A stretch of 32,192 nt of DNA, taken from positions 1 to 32,192 of the forward strand of contig DCTZ01000041.1 of the NCBI GenBank assembly GCA_002329485.1. Reading direction: 5' to 3'. Of the stretch, positions 16,959-24,884 are shown in pieces. The notes below the pieces were generated by a model. It did no database searches. It was not told the origin of the DNA and worked only from the letters and a program-made list of their open reading frames with translations. The translations under genes were made by a program, and so were the position numbers. Source of the DNA: Caryophanales bacterium UBA1427 (GTDB taxonomy: Bacteria > Bacillota_I > Bacilli_A > ML615J-28 > CAG-313). Numbering within the stretch: position 1 is the stretch's first letter; every line of letters starts with the position of its first letter.

Positions 16959-18869
16959 GTGAAGAAAAGATTATGGATAATTTTTACTTTGATTTTATGT
17001 TTGTTTTTTGTTACCTCTTGTAAAAAACCTCAAGATGTAATTAAAAATCCCGAAGATTTTGATTTGATAAGTGTCGAGTCAATGGATCAGCTGAAAAAAC
17101 TGACCAAACCGGCTTCCGAATTTCCTTGGTGGAGATGGTGGAGTAATGATAAAGTCGCCGATGACTTAGCCGGCGGCCCGCCCGTTCCGGAAGCTGGCGA
17201 TGAAGACAAAAACACCACCAGCAAAACCAATGTTCAGGTCGAAGGGGTCGACGAATCCGATGTCGTCAAAAACGACGATCGCTACATTTACATCGTAAAC
17301 TACGTCGGACTGTCGATTGTCGATACCGAAACCGAAAAAGTTTATCATCACGAGTTTGAAAACTTCAGCCCGAACGAGCTTTTCCTTTACAAAAACTACC
17401 TGGTAATGCTCGGAACCGTTTGGGAAGAAACCAATACGGAGCCTTCCGGAAAAATAGCTGTGGATGTGGTGTTTGGCCGCGGTTGTTTTTACAGTTATTA
17501 TTATTTTAAAACGATTGTCCTTGACGTTGCCAATCCGGAAAAACCGGAAATTGTCCGGGAATTCATGGCCGACGGCAGTTATTATCTTCAAGGCCGCATG
17601 ATTGACAATACCCTTTATCTTATTTTGCAAAAGTACAACATTTATTCCGCGAAGAAAAACAGTGCAATCTTACCGAGTTATACCGATACCGCGGAAAAAG
17701 TAAACAACAAGGTTTTGCCGCTTGAAGACATCAAAATCATCGGTGGCGACGATTATTACAATTGCTATACTTTATTGGTGTCCTTTAAGGTCGACGAAAA
17801 AAATGCCCCTGATGTCAATGCTTATTTAGGCAGCTTCAACCTGGTTTATTCTTCCCAAAATAACCTCTACGCAACCCGCCTTGCTTATTTTAACAAACCT
17901 AACATCGATAGTGACGGTACCGTCCGGAACGATTCCGTGCTAAACCCTTATTATTATCCTGATATGCATACCGTAATTTACCGTTTCAATTATCAAAACG
18001 GCAAAATGGTTTACCAGGGTAAAGCCATCGTCAAAGGCGAATTGCTCAATCAATTCAGCATGGACGAATACGATGGGGTTTTCCGGGTTGCACATACTGC
18101 CAAAAATTACACAATCGAAAACTGGGAACTGAAATCCGAAAGTTTTGTCTCGACCTTTGCGATTGCCGAAGCCAATCAATTTAAGTTACTAGCAAGCCTT
18201 GGCGGCATGGGAAAAGACGAATTGATATACAGCGTCCGGTTCGACGGACCGTTCGGATACATTGTTACTTTCAAAACCATCGATCCGCTGTATGTTGTCG
18301 ATCTGACGAACCCCGAAAAACCGGTTGTTCGGAGCGAACTGAAATCACCGGGCGTAAGCGATTATCTGCATATGATTAACGATAAACTTTTGCTTGGGGT
18401 CGGCCGGGTTACCGAAGAAACCTCGTATGGCGCAACGGTTTCCAAAGGCGTAAAAATTTCTCTTTTCGACATAAGCAATCCGGACGAAACCAAAGAAGTG
18501 GATCTCCTCTATTTGGGCGATTCTTCCTACACCGAACTTCAATATAACCACAAAGCTCTTCTGGCTCTTCCTTCCCAACAACTTTATGCTTTGCCGGTCA
18601 GCTGTTACTTGAACAACTATTCTTCATATCGCCAAGGCATGTACGTTTTCGAAGTCGATGTCGATAATTCGAAGCTCAATTACCGAGGCTTGATTACCCA
18701 CCCGGATGTTTATTCCACCGAAAGATACTATTTTTCGAATGCAATCGTACGCGGGGTTATCATTGATTCGAAAATCTATACGATTTCGCAATCGTTCGTA
18801 GGCATTAACCTTCTGGATGATAATTTGACCCTAATCAAAAACATTCCGTTGATGTACAGCCGGAAGTAG
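16959..18869 (+). CDS. Secreted beta-propeller domain lipoprotein
   Basis: Protein of 636 residues with a lipoprotein signal: MKKRLWIIFTLILCLFFVTSC, where VTSC is a lipobox and Cys21 would be lipidated, so it is anchored outside the membrane. The mature part begins with a Lys/Asp-rich linker, then NVQVEGVDESDVVKNDDRYI, the hallmark of the secreted beta-propeller family (COG4880-type). Repeated blade-like segments follow (LDVANPEKPEIV, VVDLTNPEKPVV, LFDISNPDETKEV). The GTG start has ACGGAGG 8 nt upstream. The upstream gap has no convincing -35/-10 pair. No terminator separates it from the sigma/anti-sigma pair downstream. The molecular function of this family is unknown to me. Confidence 0.88.
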   Translation: MKKRLWIIFTLILCLFFVTSCKKPQDVIKNPEDFDLISVESMDQLKKLTKPASEFPWWRWWSNDKVADDLAGGPPVPEAGDEDKNTTSKTNVQVEGVDESDVVKNDDRYIYIVNYVGLSIVDTETEKVYHHEFENFSPNELFLYKNYLVMLGTVWEETNTEPSGKIAVDVVFGRGCFYSYYYFKTIVLDVANPEKPEIVREFMADGSYYLQGRMIDNTLYLILQKYNIYSAKKNSAILPSYTDTAEKVNNKVLPLEDIKIIGGDDYYNCYTLLVSFKVDEKNAPDVNAYLGSFNLVYSSQNNLYATRLAYFNKPNIDSDGTVRNDSVLNPYYYPDMHTVIYRFNYQNGKMVYQGKAIVKGELLNQFSMDEYDGVFRVAHTAKNYTIENWELKSESFVSTFAIAEANQFKLLASLGGMGKDELIYSVRFDGPFGYIVTFKTIDPLYVVDLTNPEKPVVRSELKSPGVSDYLHMINDKLLLGVGRVTEETSYGATVSKGVKISLFDISNPDETKEVDLLYLGDSSYTELQYNHKALLALPSQQLYALPVSCYLNNYSSYRQGMYVFEVDVDNSKLNYRGLITHPDVYSTERYYFSNAIVRGVIIDSKIYTISQSFVGINLLDDNLTLIKNIPLMYSRK

Positions 18870-18923
18870 TCCCAAAAGCATCTAACTTTTATAATTTGCT
18901 CCCCCTCCCCCCCTCTTTTATGG

Positions 18924-18929
18924 TATAAT
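18924..18929 (+). promoter_or_regulatory. Extended -10 promoter of the ECF-like sigma gene with upstream C-tract
   Basis: TGGTATAAT gives an extended -10 (hexamer at 18924-18929). No good -35 lies at 17 nt; the only candidate, TTGCTC (18896-18901), is 22 nt away, and the space between is C5-T-C7-T-C. The start of the sigma gene is 40 nt downstream. Confidence 0.6.
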
Positions 18930-18968
18930 AAGATAGAAAAACCATTATGTCGAAAAGAGGGGGCTGCA

Positions 18969-19481
18969 ATGCCGAAAGAGAAAGCACTCATTGAAGCCAT
19001 GAAACAAGGCAGCGAAGAAGCATTCGAAGAAATCTACTATCGCTATCAAAACCTTGTGTATTTCGTAATTTACGACATTTTAAAAAACCGCAGTTCCAGC
19101 GAAGAAGTCATGCAAGACACCTTTTTAAAGATGTACCAGAATATCCATTCGTTCGACGGGCGCTATTTCCAAGCGTGGCTTTTGAAAATTGCCAAAAACC
19201 TGGCCATCAACCGCTACAAACAAGAACCCAAAATGGTGGAATTGGCGGATTATGCGGCGGTGGACCAATGCGACCAAAAAAGCAATACTTTGGAAATGAT
19301 GCGCGAATTGGAAAGTATTTTATCCCCCAACGAATATCAAGTCGTAATCCTGACGATCGTTTACAATATGAAACAAAAAGATATTGCTCAATATCTGGAT
19401 AAACCAATGGGCACGGTTTCTTGGCTTTATAGTCAGGGAATCAAAAAATTAAAAAAATATTATCAGAAAGGAGAAAGATAA
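18969..19481 (+). CDS. ECF-like RNA polymerase sigma factor
   Basis: Sigma factor of 170 residues with only regions 2 and 4. Region 2 spans about 16-82 (EEAFEEIYYRYQNLVYFVIYD, SSSEEVMQDTFLKMYQNI, FQAWLLKIAKNLAINRYK) and region 4 about 115-165 (LSPNEYQVVILTIVYNMKQKDIAQYLDKPMGTV). This layout is that of extracytoplasmic-function sigma factors, which are normally held inactive by a membrane anti-sigma; the next gene is a good candidate for that. The ATG is preceded by AGAGGGGG with a 5-nt spacer. I cannot assign a specific ECF group. Confidence 0.9.
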   Translation: MPKEKALIEAMKQGSEEAFEEIYYRYQNLVYFVIYDILKNRSSSEEVMQDTFLKMYQNIHSFDGRYFQAWLLKIAKNLAINRYKQEPKMVELADYAAVDQCDQKSNTLEMMRELESILSPNEYQVVILTIVYNMKQKDIAQYLDKPMGTVSWLYSQGIKKLKKYYQKGER

Positions 19482-19482
19482 G

Positions 19483-20169
19483 GTGCGCTTAAAAGATATC
19501 AAAAAAACCCTAAGGGACAATTGGCGCTTGGATACCCCCGATGTTCTTGACCAATTGAAAAAAGAACTTAGCTTTTCTCCTGTTCAAACGGTAAAAAAAG
19601 GCTTTCGCATCCAATGGAAGTATTCTTTGGTTTTTTCCTCATTGATTATTTGCTTTGTTTTCGGCACCTTGTGGCTCAGCCTTAACGGTCTTCCCGAATC
19701 ACGCAAAAGTGACGAAATAACCAACGGCGATCACGGAATAGTCGACCAAGATCCGAAAGGAAACGACGATGGTGGTTTGGATGACCGCTTTTCTTCGGAC
19801 CGACTCGTTAAATACCAAATTGACGGTAATGATGTGAGCTTGGCCGAAGCCAAAAATGACGAGGTAATCGAATTAATCCAGAATTTGCGGGTTAAATCGA
19901 CTACCAAGGATTCCTTTCTTATGGAAAGCAACAGCGCAGGACAAAAATACGAAAAAGTCCGCCTTTATTTGGAATTTACTGATCGCAACCTGCAAATCAT
20001 CAATATCAAAGAAAAATATTTTTTAATCAAAACTGAAAATGCCAATCGGGAGTATTTTGAAATAACCGACGATACGAAACTTGTCAAGTTTTTGACGGAA
20101 AAGACCAAGAACAATTCCAACAACGGTTCTGATTTTGATTCCGGCAATAATGCTGGCAATAACCCATAA
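19483..20169 (+). CDS. Probable membrane anti-sigma factor
   Basis: Protein of 228 residues with a cytoplasmic N-terminus of ~46 residues, one membrane segment at about 47-70 (SLVFSSLIICFVFGTLWLSL), an acidic Asp/Gly-rich linker and an outer domain of ~120 residues, ending in an Asn-rich tail (NNSNNGSDFDSGNNAGNNP). No zinc-binding anti-sigma motif (HxxxCxxC) is present. The function is inferred from position: its GTG start lies 1 nt after the sigma-factor stop, with GGAG at 19470-19473. A sensor that holds the sigma factor at the membrane fits the topology. It could also be an unrelated membrane protein of the same operon. Confidence 0.65.
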   Translation: MRLKDIKKTLRDNWRLDTPDVLDQLKKELSFSPVQTVKKGFRIQWKYSLVFSSLIICFVFGTLWLSLNGLPESRKSDEITNGDHGIVDQDPKGNDDGGLDDRFSSDRLVKYQIDGNDVSLAEAKNDEVIELIQNLRVKSTTKDSFLMESNSAGQKYEKVRLYLEFTDRNLQIINIKEKYFLIKTENANREYFEITDDTKLVKFLTEKTKNNSNNGSDFDSGNNAGNNP

Positions 20170-20179
20170 TTTTGGCACC

Positions 20180-20224
20180 AATCCACCCCGCCCCTCATAA
20201 AGTAATAGCGAGGTGGATTTTTTT
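20180..20224 (+). terminator. Terminator-like hairpin that includes the next gene's ribosome binding site
   Basis: AATCCACC (20180-20187) pairs with GGTGGATT (20212-20219), followed by a T-run to 20224, directly before an ATG. The loop is 24 nt, longer than usual. The right arm contains AGGTGG, the ribosome binding site of the following gene. It may end the sigma/anti-sigma transcript, block translation, or both. Confidence 0.55.
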
Positions 20225-20461
20225 ATGAATTTCAATAAAGTTTTGCAATTTTTGGCCGATAACAATATCCAACCTGCCGAATTATTTGCGTTGGTGGAAA
20301 AAGTGCGTACCATGGATTTATCCGACGAAGAAGCAATCAGAAACGTGATTCGCGAGGTCGCCAAAGTCGCCAACCGACCGCTCGACAAAGCGCAGGAAAA
20401 CCGGATTGTCAAAGATATTATGAAAAACGGCATCAACGATAATCTGTTTAATTTGTTGTAA
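20225..20461 (+). CDS. SpoVIF-like small protein
   Basis: Protein of 78 residues, helical and without membrane segment. The central part (LSDEEAIRNVIREVAKVANRP, then LDKAQENRIVKDIM) resembles the Bacillus stage VI sporulation protein F family, in which a short N-terminal part is followed by a RNVIxxVxxxANKPVSKExEDKIV-like stretch. I recognise this by eye only. The ATG at 20225 is preferred over an in-frame GTG at 20213 because AGGTGG at 20211-20216 lies 8 nt before it and overlaps the GTG. It is followed by its own terminator. In a non-sporulating relative it may have another role. Confidence 0.65.
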   Translation: MNFNKVLQFLADNNIQPAELFALVEKVRTMDLSDEEAIRNVIREVAKVANRPLDKAQENRIVKDIMKNGINDNLFNLL

Positions 20462-20472
20462 ACAAAGTGACC

Positions 20473-20492
20473 GGGGAAAATCCCCTTTTTTT
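20473..20492 (+). terminator. Rho-independent terminator after the SpoVIF-like gene
   Basis: GGGGA / TCCCC with a 3-nt AAA loop (or GGGG / CCCC with a 5-nt loop) followed by seven T. The stem is short but GC-rich. Confidence 0.8.
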
Positions 20493-20558
20493 ATTGGTCT
20501 AAGCAAATTATTCGGTGCTGGGAAAAAATGTCGAATCGGGGGGATTTTATTATTATTT

Positions 20559-20587
20559 TTGACATCTATTCCTAACTATGATATAAT
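20559..20587 (+). promoter_or_regulatory. Consensus promoter of the CBS/CorC gene
   Basis: TTGACA (20559-20564), a 17-nt spacer, TATAAT (20582-20587) with TGA before it: perfect hexamers and an extended -10, the strongest-looking promoter in the window. Transcription should start near 20594. Confidence 0.92.
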
Positions 20588-20614
20588 CATATGCAAAAGG
20601 AAGGTGTTGTTGCC

Positions 20615-22066
20615 TTGAGTCCTCTCAGGTATAATTTCATTACTAATTCAGCACGTTTAGCCGAAATTTCGTTTGATTCAAGCGAAGAAGGCCCCAGTCT
20701 GCTGAGCCAAATCACTATCGGTACCAATGCATTTATTATATTATCGGTAATTCTTTTACTTCTTTTGCTGTTTTCTGCCTTTTTTTCTTCCAGTGAAACT
20801 TCGTTTTCGACAGTCAATATTATCCGTTTGAAAAATTATGTGGAAGAAAAAAAACGGGGAGCAAAGAAAGCGTTGTGGATTGCCGAGCATTTTGACCGGA
20901 CTCTTACAACCTGTTTGGTTGGCAATAACTTTGTCAATATCGGCGCAACCACCGTTGGAGCTTTTCTGGTTTCCCAGTTAATCATCAACCCGACGATTGC
21001 GAATATTGTAACAACTTTTGCCATGACCATCATTGTTTTGATTTTTGGGGAAATCCTTCCCAAAAGTTATGCCAAGGAACATCCGGAAGAATTGGCTTTG
21101 TTTCTTTCGGGATTTATGTATTTTTTAATCAAAATCTCTTATCCGTTTGTTGTGGTTTTCCTTTGGCTGAAAAAAGCCCTTGTGAAAGAAAAAGAAACGC
21201 TTCCGACGGTTACCGAATCGGAACTGGAAACCATCATTGAAACGATGGAAGATCAGGGCGTTATCAACAGTATGGATGCCGATTTGTTGCAAGGAGTTAT
21301 CGATATCGGAGACCGTACGGTTAATGATATAATGACACCTCGGGTCGATGTTATCGGGGTCGAAATCAGCATGACACCTGAAGAAATAAAGAATTTGTTC
21401 TTTAAATACAAGTACTCACGCATGCCGGTCTATAAAGAAGACCGTGACCATATAATCGGTATTCTCACCGAACGCGATTTCTTTACCGCTTATATCAAAA
21501 AGCAAAAAATCGATTTGCGTACTTTGGTCAGCACGCCGCTTTATGTTTCGAAAGAATTGAAAGTCGATGATTTGATTCGCAAAATGCAAGCCGCAAAAAA
21601 ACACTTTGCCATTGTCTCCGACGAATATGGCGGAACAAGCGGAATTGTCACCCTTGAAGATGCCATTGAAGAATTATTCGGGGAAATTTATGACGAACAC
21701 GACGATGACGATGACCAAGTTCAGCATCTCTTGAAACAAGACGATAATACTTATATCGTTTCGGCGGATTTGTTGGTCGAAGAACTGGCAGATACCTTGG
21801 AACTCGGAAAAGTTCCCGAAACAACCTATCCGACCGTGGGCGGCTTTTTGTATGGTTTGGTTGAAGAATTGCCATACGAAGGTCAAGTGGTCGATTACCA
21901 AAGTTTTATTTACGAAAATGACAATGACGGACTGATTGTGGAAACCCCAATTACATTACGGTTTACCCTTTTATCGGTAGTGGAAAGAAGGATTATCAAA
22001 GCTCGTCTGGAAATCATCGGTTCCAAAAAATCAGAAAAAAATCAGGATACCAAAGAACAGGATTAA
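20615..22066 (+). CDS. HlyC/CorC family membrane protein with CBS domains
   Basis: Protein of 483 residues from the proposed start. Order of parts: membrane domain of the DUF21/CNNM type with several hydrophobic segments (AFIILSVILLLLLLFSAFF, IVTTFAMTIIVLIFGEILP), CBS pair from about residue 205 (DIMTPRVDVIGVEI, YSRMPVYKEDRDHIIGILTE, KKHFAIVSDEYGGTSGIVTLED), acidic stretch, and C-terminal CorC/HlyC transporter-associated domain (VGGFLYGLVEELPYEGQVV). Such proteins are linked to magnesium or cobalt efflux in some species. The start is taken as TTG 20615, with GGAAGG 10 nt upstream. An in-frame ATG at 20591 lies at or before the expected transcription start and has no binding site. Confidence 0.88.
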   Translation: MSPLRYNFITNSARLAEISFDSSEEGPSLLSQITIGTNAFIILSVILLLLLLFSAFFSSSETSFSTVNIIRLKNYVEEKKRGAKKALWIAEHFDRTLTTCLVGNNFVNIGATTVGAFLVSQLIINPTIANIVTTFAMTIIVLIFGEILPKSYAKEHPEELALFLSGFMYFLIKISYPFVVVFLWLKKALVKEKETLPTVTESELETIIETMEDQGVINSMDADLLQGVIDIGDRTVNDIMTPRVDVIGVEISMTPEEIKNLFFKYKYSRMPVYKEDRDHIIGILTERDFFTAYIKKQKIDLRTLVSTPLYVSKELKVDDLIRKMQAAKKHFAIVSDEYGGTSGIVTLEDAIEELFGEIYDEHDDDDDQVQHLLKQDDNTYIVSADLLVEELADTLELGKVPETTYPTVGGFLYGLVEELPYEGQVVDYQSFIYENDNDGLIVETPITLRFTLLSVVERRIIKARLEIIGSKKSEKNQDTKEQD

Positions 22067-22069
22067 AAG

Positions 22070-22094
22070 GGCAGTCGTTTGTGACTGCCTTCTT
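22070..22094 (+). terminator. Probable terminator after the CBS/CorC gene
   Basis: Perfect 7-bp stem GGCAGTC / GACTGCC with a 6-nt loop, then TTCTT. The T-run is broken, so read-through into tldD-tldE is likely; I see no separate promoter for those genes. Confidence 0.6.
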
Positions 22095-22120
22095 AAATAT
22101 TTAAAGAAATGGAGGAAGCT

Positions 22121-23506
22121 ATGAAAACAATTACTCAAGATCAAGCTCGCGAAATTTTGACCCTTGCGCTTGCAACCGGCGGCGAGTTTGCAGAAGTGTT
22201 CATGGAAGACACTTTATATGATACGGTGGAAATGACTTCCGGAAATATCACCCGCTCGACAACATCCCATGTCAAAGGCGCGGCCTTGCGGATAATCAAA
22301 GACGGAATGGAAATTAACGGCAGTATTTCCGATGCCACGTTCGACAAACTCACAAAGCTTGCCCAAAAGTTAGCCAGCACTTTTACGGAAAAACGGATTG
22401 CCGAAGTCGAACCGTTTAAAGAAGTGAAAGCCGGCGGACAAGTCAAAATCAAACCAAACAATTCTTCAATCGATCCTCTCAAATTATTGGGTGAAGCATC
22501 GCAAGCTGCGAAAGATTTTTCACCCGAAATCGTTCAGGTAATCGGCAATTTTTGGCGTCGTCATCAAAACATTCAGGTCTTTGCCAGCGACGGAACCTGG
22601 GCGTTCGACGAAAGATGTCAAACCCGGTTATCCTTATCCGCTGTCGCAAGCGACGGCAAAAACATGCAAACCATCAGCGATTCCTTCGGCCGTAACCAAG
22701 GCTTGGAAATGTTTGAAGGTTTCGATCCCGTATCGTTCGGCCGCGATATCGCATCGAGCGCCGTAACGATGTTGCATGCCGATGAAATGGTCGGCGGCGA
22801 AATGCCGGTTGTCATCCACAATGCTTTCGGCGGCGTTATTCTTCATGAAGCCTGCGGCCACTCTTTGGAAGCAACATCCGTAGCCAAAGGTTTAAGCGTA
22901 TTCTGCGGCAAACTCGGTCAGCAGATTGCCAGCCCGATTGTCAATGCAGTGGACAGCGGCGTGGACGAAAACGCCTGGGGTTCCATCAACGTTGACGACG
23001 AAGGTACTCCTGCCAAGCGCAATGTCCTGATCGAAAACGGTATATTGAAATCCTACTTGGTCGACAAAAGAAATGCCAAGAAAATGAATCATCCGATTAC
23101 CGGTTCCTCGCGCCGGGAATCTTACAAATATCAAACGACTTCCCGGATGACCAACACTTACTTCTTAAACGGCACCAGCACTTTTGACGAAATCATCGCT
23201 GCAACCAAAAAAGGTCTTTTTGCGAAAAGAATGGGTGGCGGTTCGGTCAATCCTGCTACCGGCGAATTTAATTTTGCGGTTATGGAAGGTTACCTAATCG
23301 AAGACGGCAAAATCACTAAACCGGTTCGCGGTGCCACTTTGGTCGGCTCCGGTAAAGATGTTTTGCAACGCATCGATATGATTGCAAACAATTTATCCCA
23401 TGGCCACGGAATGTGCGGATCTCTCAGCGGTTCGGTTACCACCAATGTCGGTCAACCGACGATTCGCGTATCCCACCTAACCGTCGGCGGCAAAGGAGGC
23501 ATGTAA
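22121..23506 (+). CDS. tldD: Metallopeptidase TldD
   Basis: Zinc peptidase subunit that works as a heterodimer with TldE/PmbA; in E. coli the pair matures microcin B17 and degrades unfolded peptides. It has 461 residues. The active-site helix is HEACGH, with His242, Glu243 and His247 (HExxxH). Other family segments: TGSSRRESYKYQTTSRMTNTY and VMEGYLIEDGKITKPVRGATLVG. The ATG at 22121 is used because GGAGG at 22111-22115 lies 5 nt before it; an in-frame ATG at 22109 overlaps that site. tldE follows 1 nt after the stop. No precursor-peptide or RiPP modification gene is visible nearby. Confidence 0.95.
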   Translation: MKTITQDQAREILTLALATGGEFAEVFMEDTLYDTVEMTSGNITRSTTSHVKGAALRIIKDGMEINGSISDATFDKLTKLAQKLASTFTEKRIAEVEPFKEVKAGGQVKIKPNNSSIDPLKLLGEASQAAKDFSPEIVQVIGNFWRRHQNIQVFASDGTWAFDERCQTRLSLSAVASDGKNMQTISDSFGRNQGLEMFEGFDPVSFGRDIASSAVTMLHADEMVGGEMPVVIHNAFGGVILHEACGHSLEATSVAKGLSVFCGKLGQQIASPIVNAVDSGVDENAWGSINVDDEGTPAKRNVLIENGILKSYLVDKRNAKKMNHPITGSSRRESYKYQTTSRMTNTYFLNGTSTFDEIIAATKKGLFAKRMGGGSVNPATGEFNFAVMEGYLIEDGKITKPVRGATLVGSGKDVLQRIDMIANNLSHGHGMCGSLSGSVTTNVGQPTIRVSHLTVGGKGGM

Positions 23507-23507
23507 A

Positions 23508-24833
23508 ATGAAATATGCGGATATCATTGCCAAGGGGAAAGCTTTAGGCTTAACCGATTTGGAACTTTACGTTCAGACGAATAACGGCATGAACATGCGT
23601 TTGTTTGAAGGAAAACTCGATACTTACAATGAAAAATCGTATTTCGGCATTGCCGTGCGCGGTCTGTACGAAGGCAAAATGGGTTTTGCTTATGCGGAAA
23701 CGCTGGACAACATCGACGAATTGCTCGAAAAGGTTATCCAAAACGCCAAAAACCTATCGATGACCGAAAAAGAATTCATCTATGACGGTTCCGGAACTTA
23801 CGAAAACGTCAAAGAAGAAGTAGCTGATTTCGGTAAGTATTCCAACCAAGATAAAATCCAAATGCTTCAGAAATTGGAAAAATCCATTCTCGACAGCGAC
23901 GAACGGATTAAAAAAGTTTCCTATTGCAATTATCAGGAAAATGCGGTGGTAACCCAAATAATCAATTCCAAGGGCGTAAATCTTTCCCGCAATCTTTCCT
24001 ATTCGTCCGTCTTTGCCGGAGCGGTCGCGGAAGCTAACGGCGAAACTGCCGTCGGTTTTTCCGGGGATATCGGTTATGAATTTGAGAAATTGGAACTCGA
24101 ACGCATAAGGAAAGAAGTCGTGGAAGACGCAACCGGAACCTTGGGTGCCGGAAGCATCGAAACCGGAACTTATCCGGTAGTATTCCGCCGTTCAGTTGCT
24201 ACCGAATTGTTGCAGGCTTTCGTCAGTCTTTTCTCAGGCGAATCCGCAAAGAAAAACCTAACGCTTTTAAAAGGCAAAGAAGGTACCAAAGTGTTCGGCG
24301 ACAACATTACGATTTACGATGACCCGTTTGTCGAAAATGCGATTGTCAAAATCCCGTTTGACGACGAAGGGGTGCCATGCCATACCAAAACTTTGGTGGA
24401 AAACGGCGTTTTCAAAATGTTTCTTCATAATTTGGCAACCGCCGATTATTTCCAAACAGCTTCCACCGGCAACGGTTTCAAAAGTTCGGTTGCCTCCAGC
24501 GTTCGCGTCGGTCCAACCAATCTTTATTTGCAACCGGGCCAATATACTTTTGACGATTTGCTTAAATCCATGAATTCCGGCATTTTTGTAACCGAAATCA
24601 ACGGTTTGCATGCCGGGGCAAATCCGATTTCCGGAGCGTTCAATGTTCAGGCCACCGGTTATTATGTCAAGGACGGCAAAATCGAACGTCCGATTACGCT
24701 CTTTGTCATTTCCGGCAACTTCATCGAAATGCTCAACGAAGTGGAAATGATTGCGGACGATTTGGAAAAACGTTTTGTTGGAGTAGCTTCCCCGGCCTTT
24801 AAAGTTCGGAAACTCAAGATTTCCGGAAAATAA
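23508..24833 (+). CDS. tldE: TldE/PmbA family protein, partner of TldD
   Basis: Protein of 441 residues, the inactive partner that completes the TldD/TldE peptidase chamber. It shares the fold of TldD but lacks the HExxxH helix; the corresponding segment reads VVFRRSVATELLQAFVSLFSG. Further family features: NLYLQPGQYTFDDLLKSMNSGIFVTEINGLHAG, GYYVKDGKIERPITLFVISG, and a C-terminus of VGVASPAFKVRKLKISG. The ATG has AAAGGAGG at 23492-23499, inside the end of tldD, with an 8-nt spacer. The two genes are cotranscribed. Confidence 0.94.
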   Translation: MKYADIIAKGKALGLTDLELYVQTNNGMNMRLFEGKLDTYNEKSYFGIAVRGLYEGKMGFAYAETLDNIDELLEKVIQNAKNLSMTEKEFIYDGSGTYENVKEEVADFGKYSNQDKIQMLQKLEKSILDSDERIKKVSYCNYQENAVVTQIINSKGVNLSRNLSYSSVFAGAVAEANGETAVGFSGDIGYEFEKLELERIRKEVVEDATGTLGAGSIETGTYPVVFRRSVATELLQAFVSLFSGESAKKNLTLLKGKEGTKVFGDNITIYDDPFVENAIVKIPFDDEGVPCHTKTLVENGVFKMFLHNLATADYFQTASTGNGFKSSVASSVRVGPTNLYLQPGQYTFDDLLKSMNSGIFVTEINGLHAGANPISGAFNVQATGYYVKDGKIERPITLFVISGNFIEMLNEVEMIADDLEKRFVGVASPAFKVRKLKISGK

Positions 24834-24844
24834 CAAATAATTAT

Positions 24845-24884
24845 CAAAAAAAGAAAAGCTAGCGGTTTTTTGGCCGCTAGCTTT
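24845..24884. terminator. Terminator shared by tldE and the gene downstream of thiT
   Basis: Perfect 11-bp stem AAAGCTAGCGG / CCGCTAGCTTT (24855-24865 and 24874-24884) with an 8-nt loop. On the minus strand the hairpin is followed by TTCTTTTTTTGATAA, a strong T-tract; on the plus strand only TTTC follows. The minus-strand gene ends in TAG at 24879-24877, inside the stem. Confidence 0.87.

Noticed and set aside
20591..20593. ATG as start of the CBS/CorC protein
   Set aside because: It lies about at the expected transcription start and has no ribosome binding site.
22121..24833. tldD-tldE as part of a RiPP or microcin cluster
   Set aside because: No precursor peptide, modification enzyme or dedicated exporter is visible nearby; the pair is widespread as a general peptidase.
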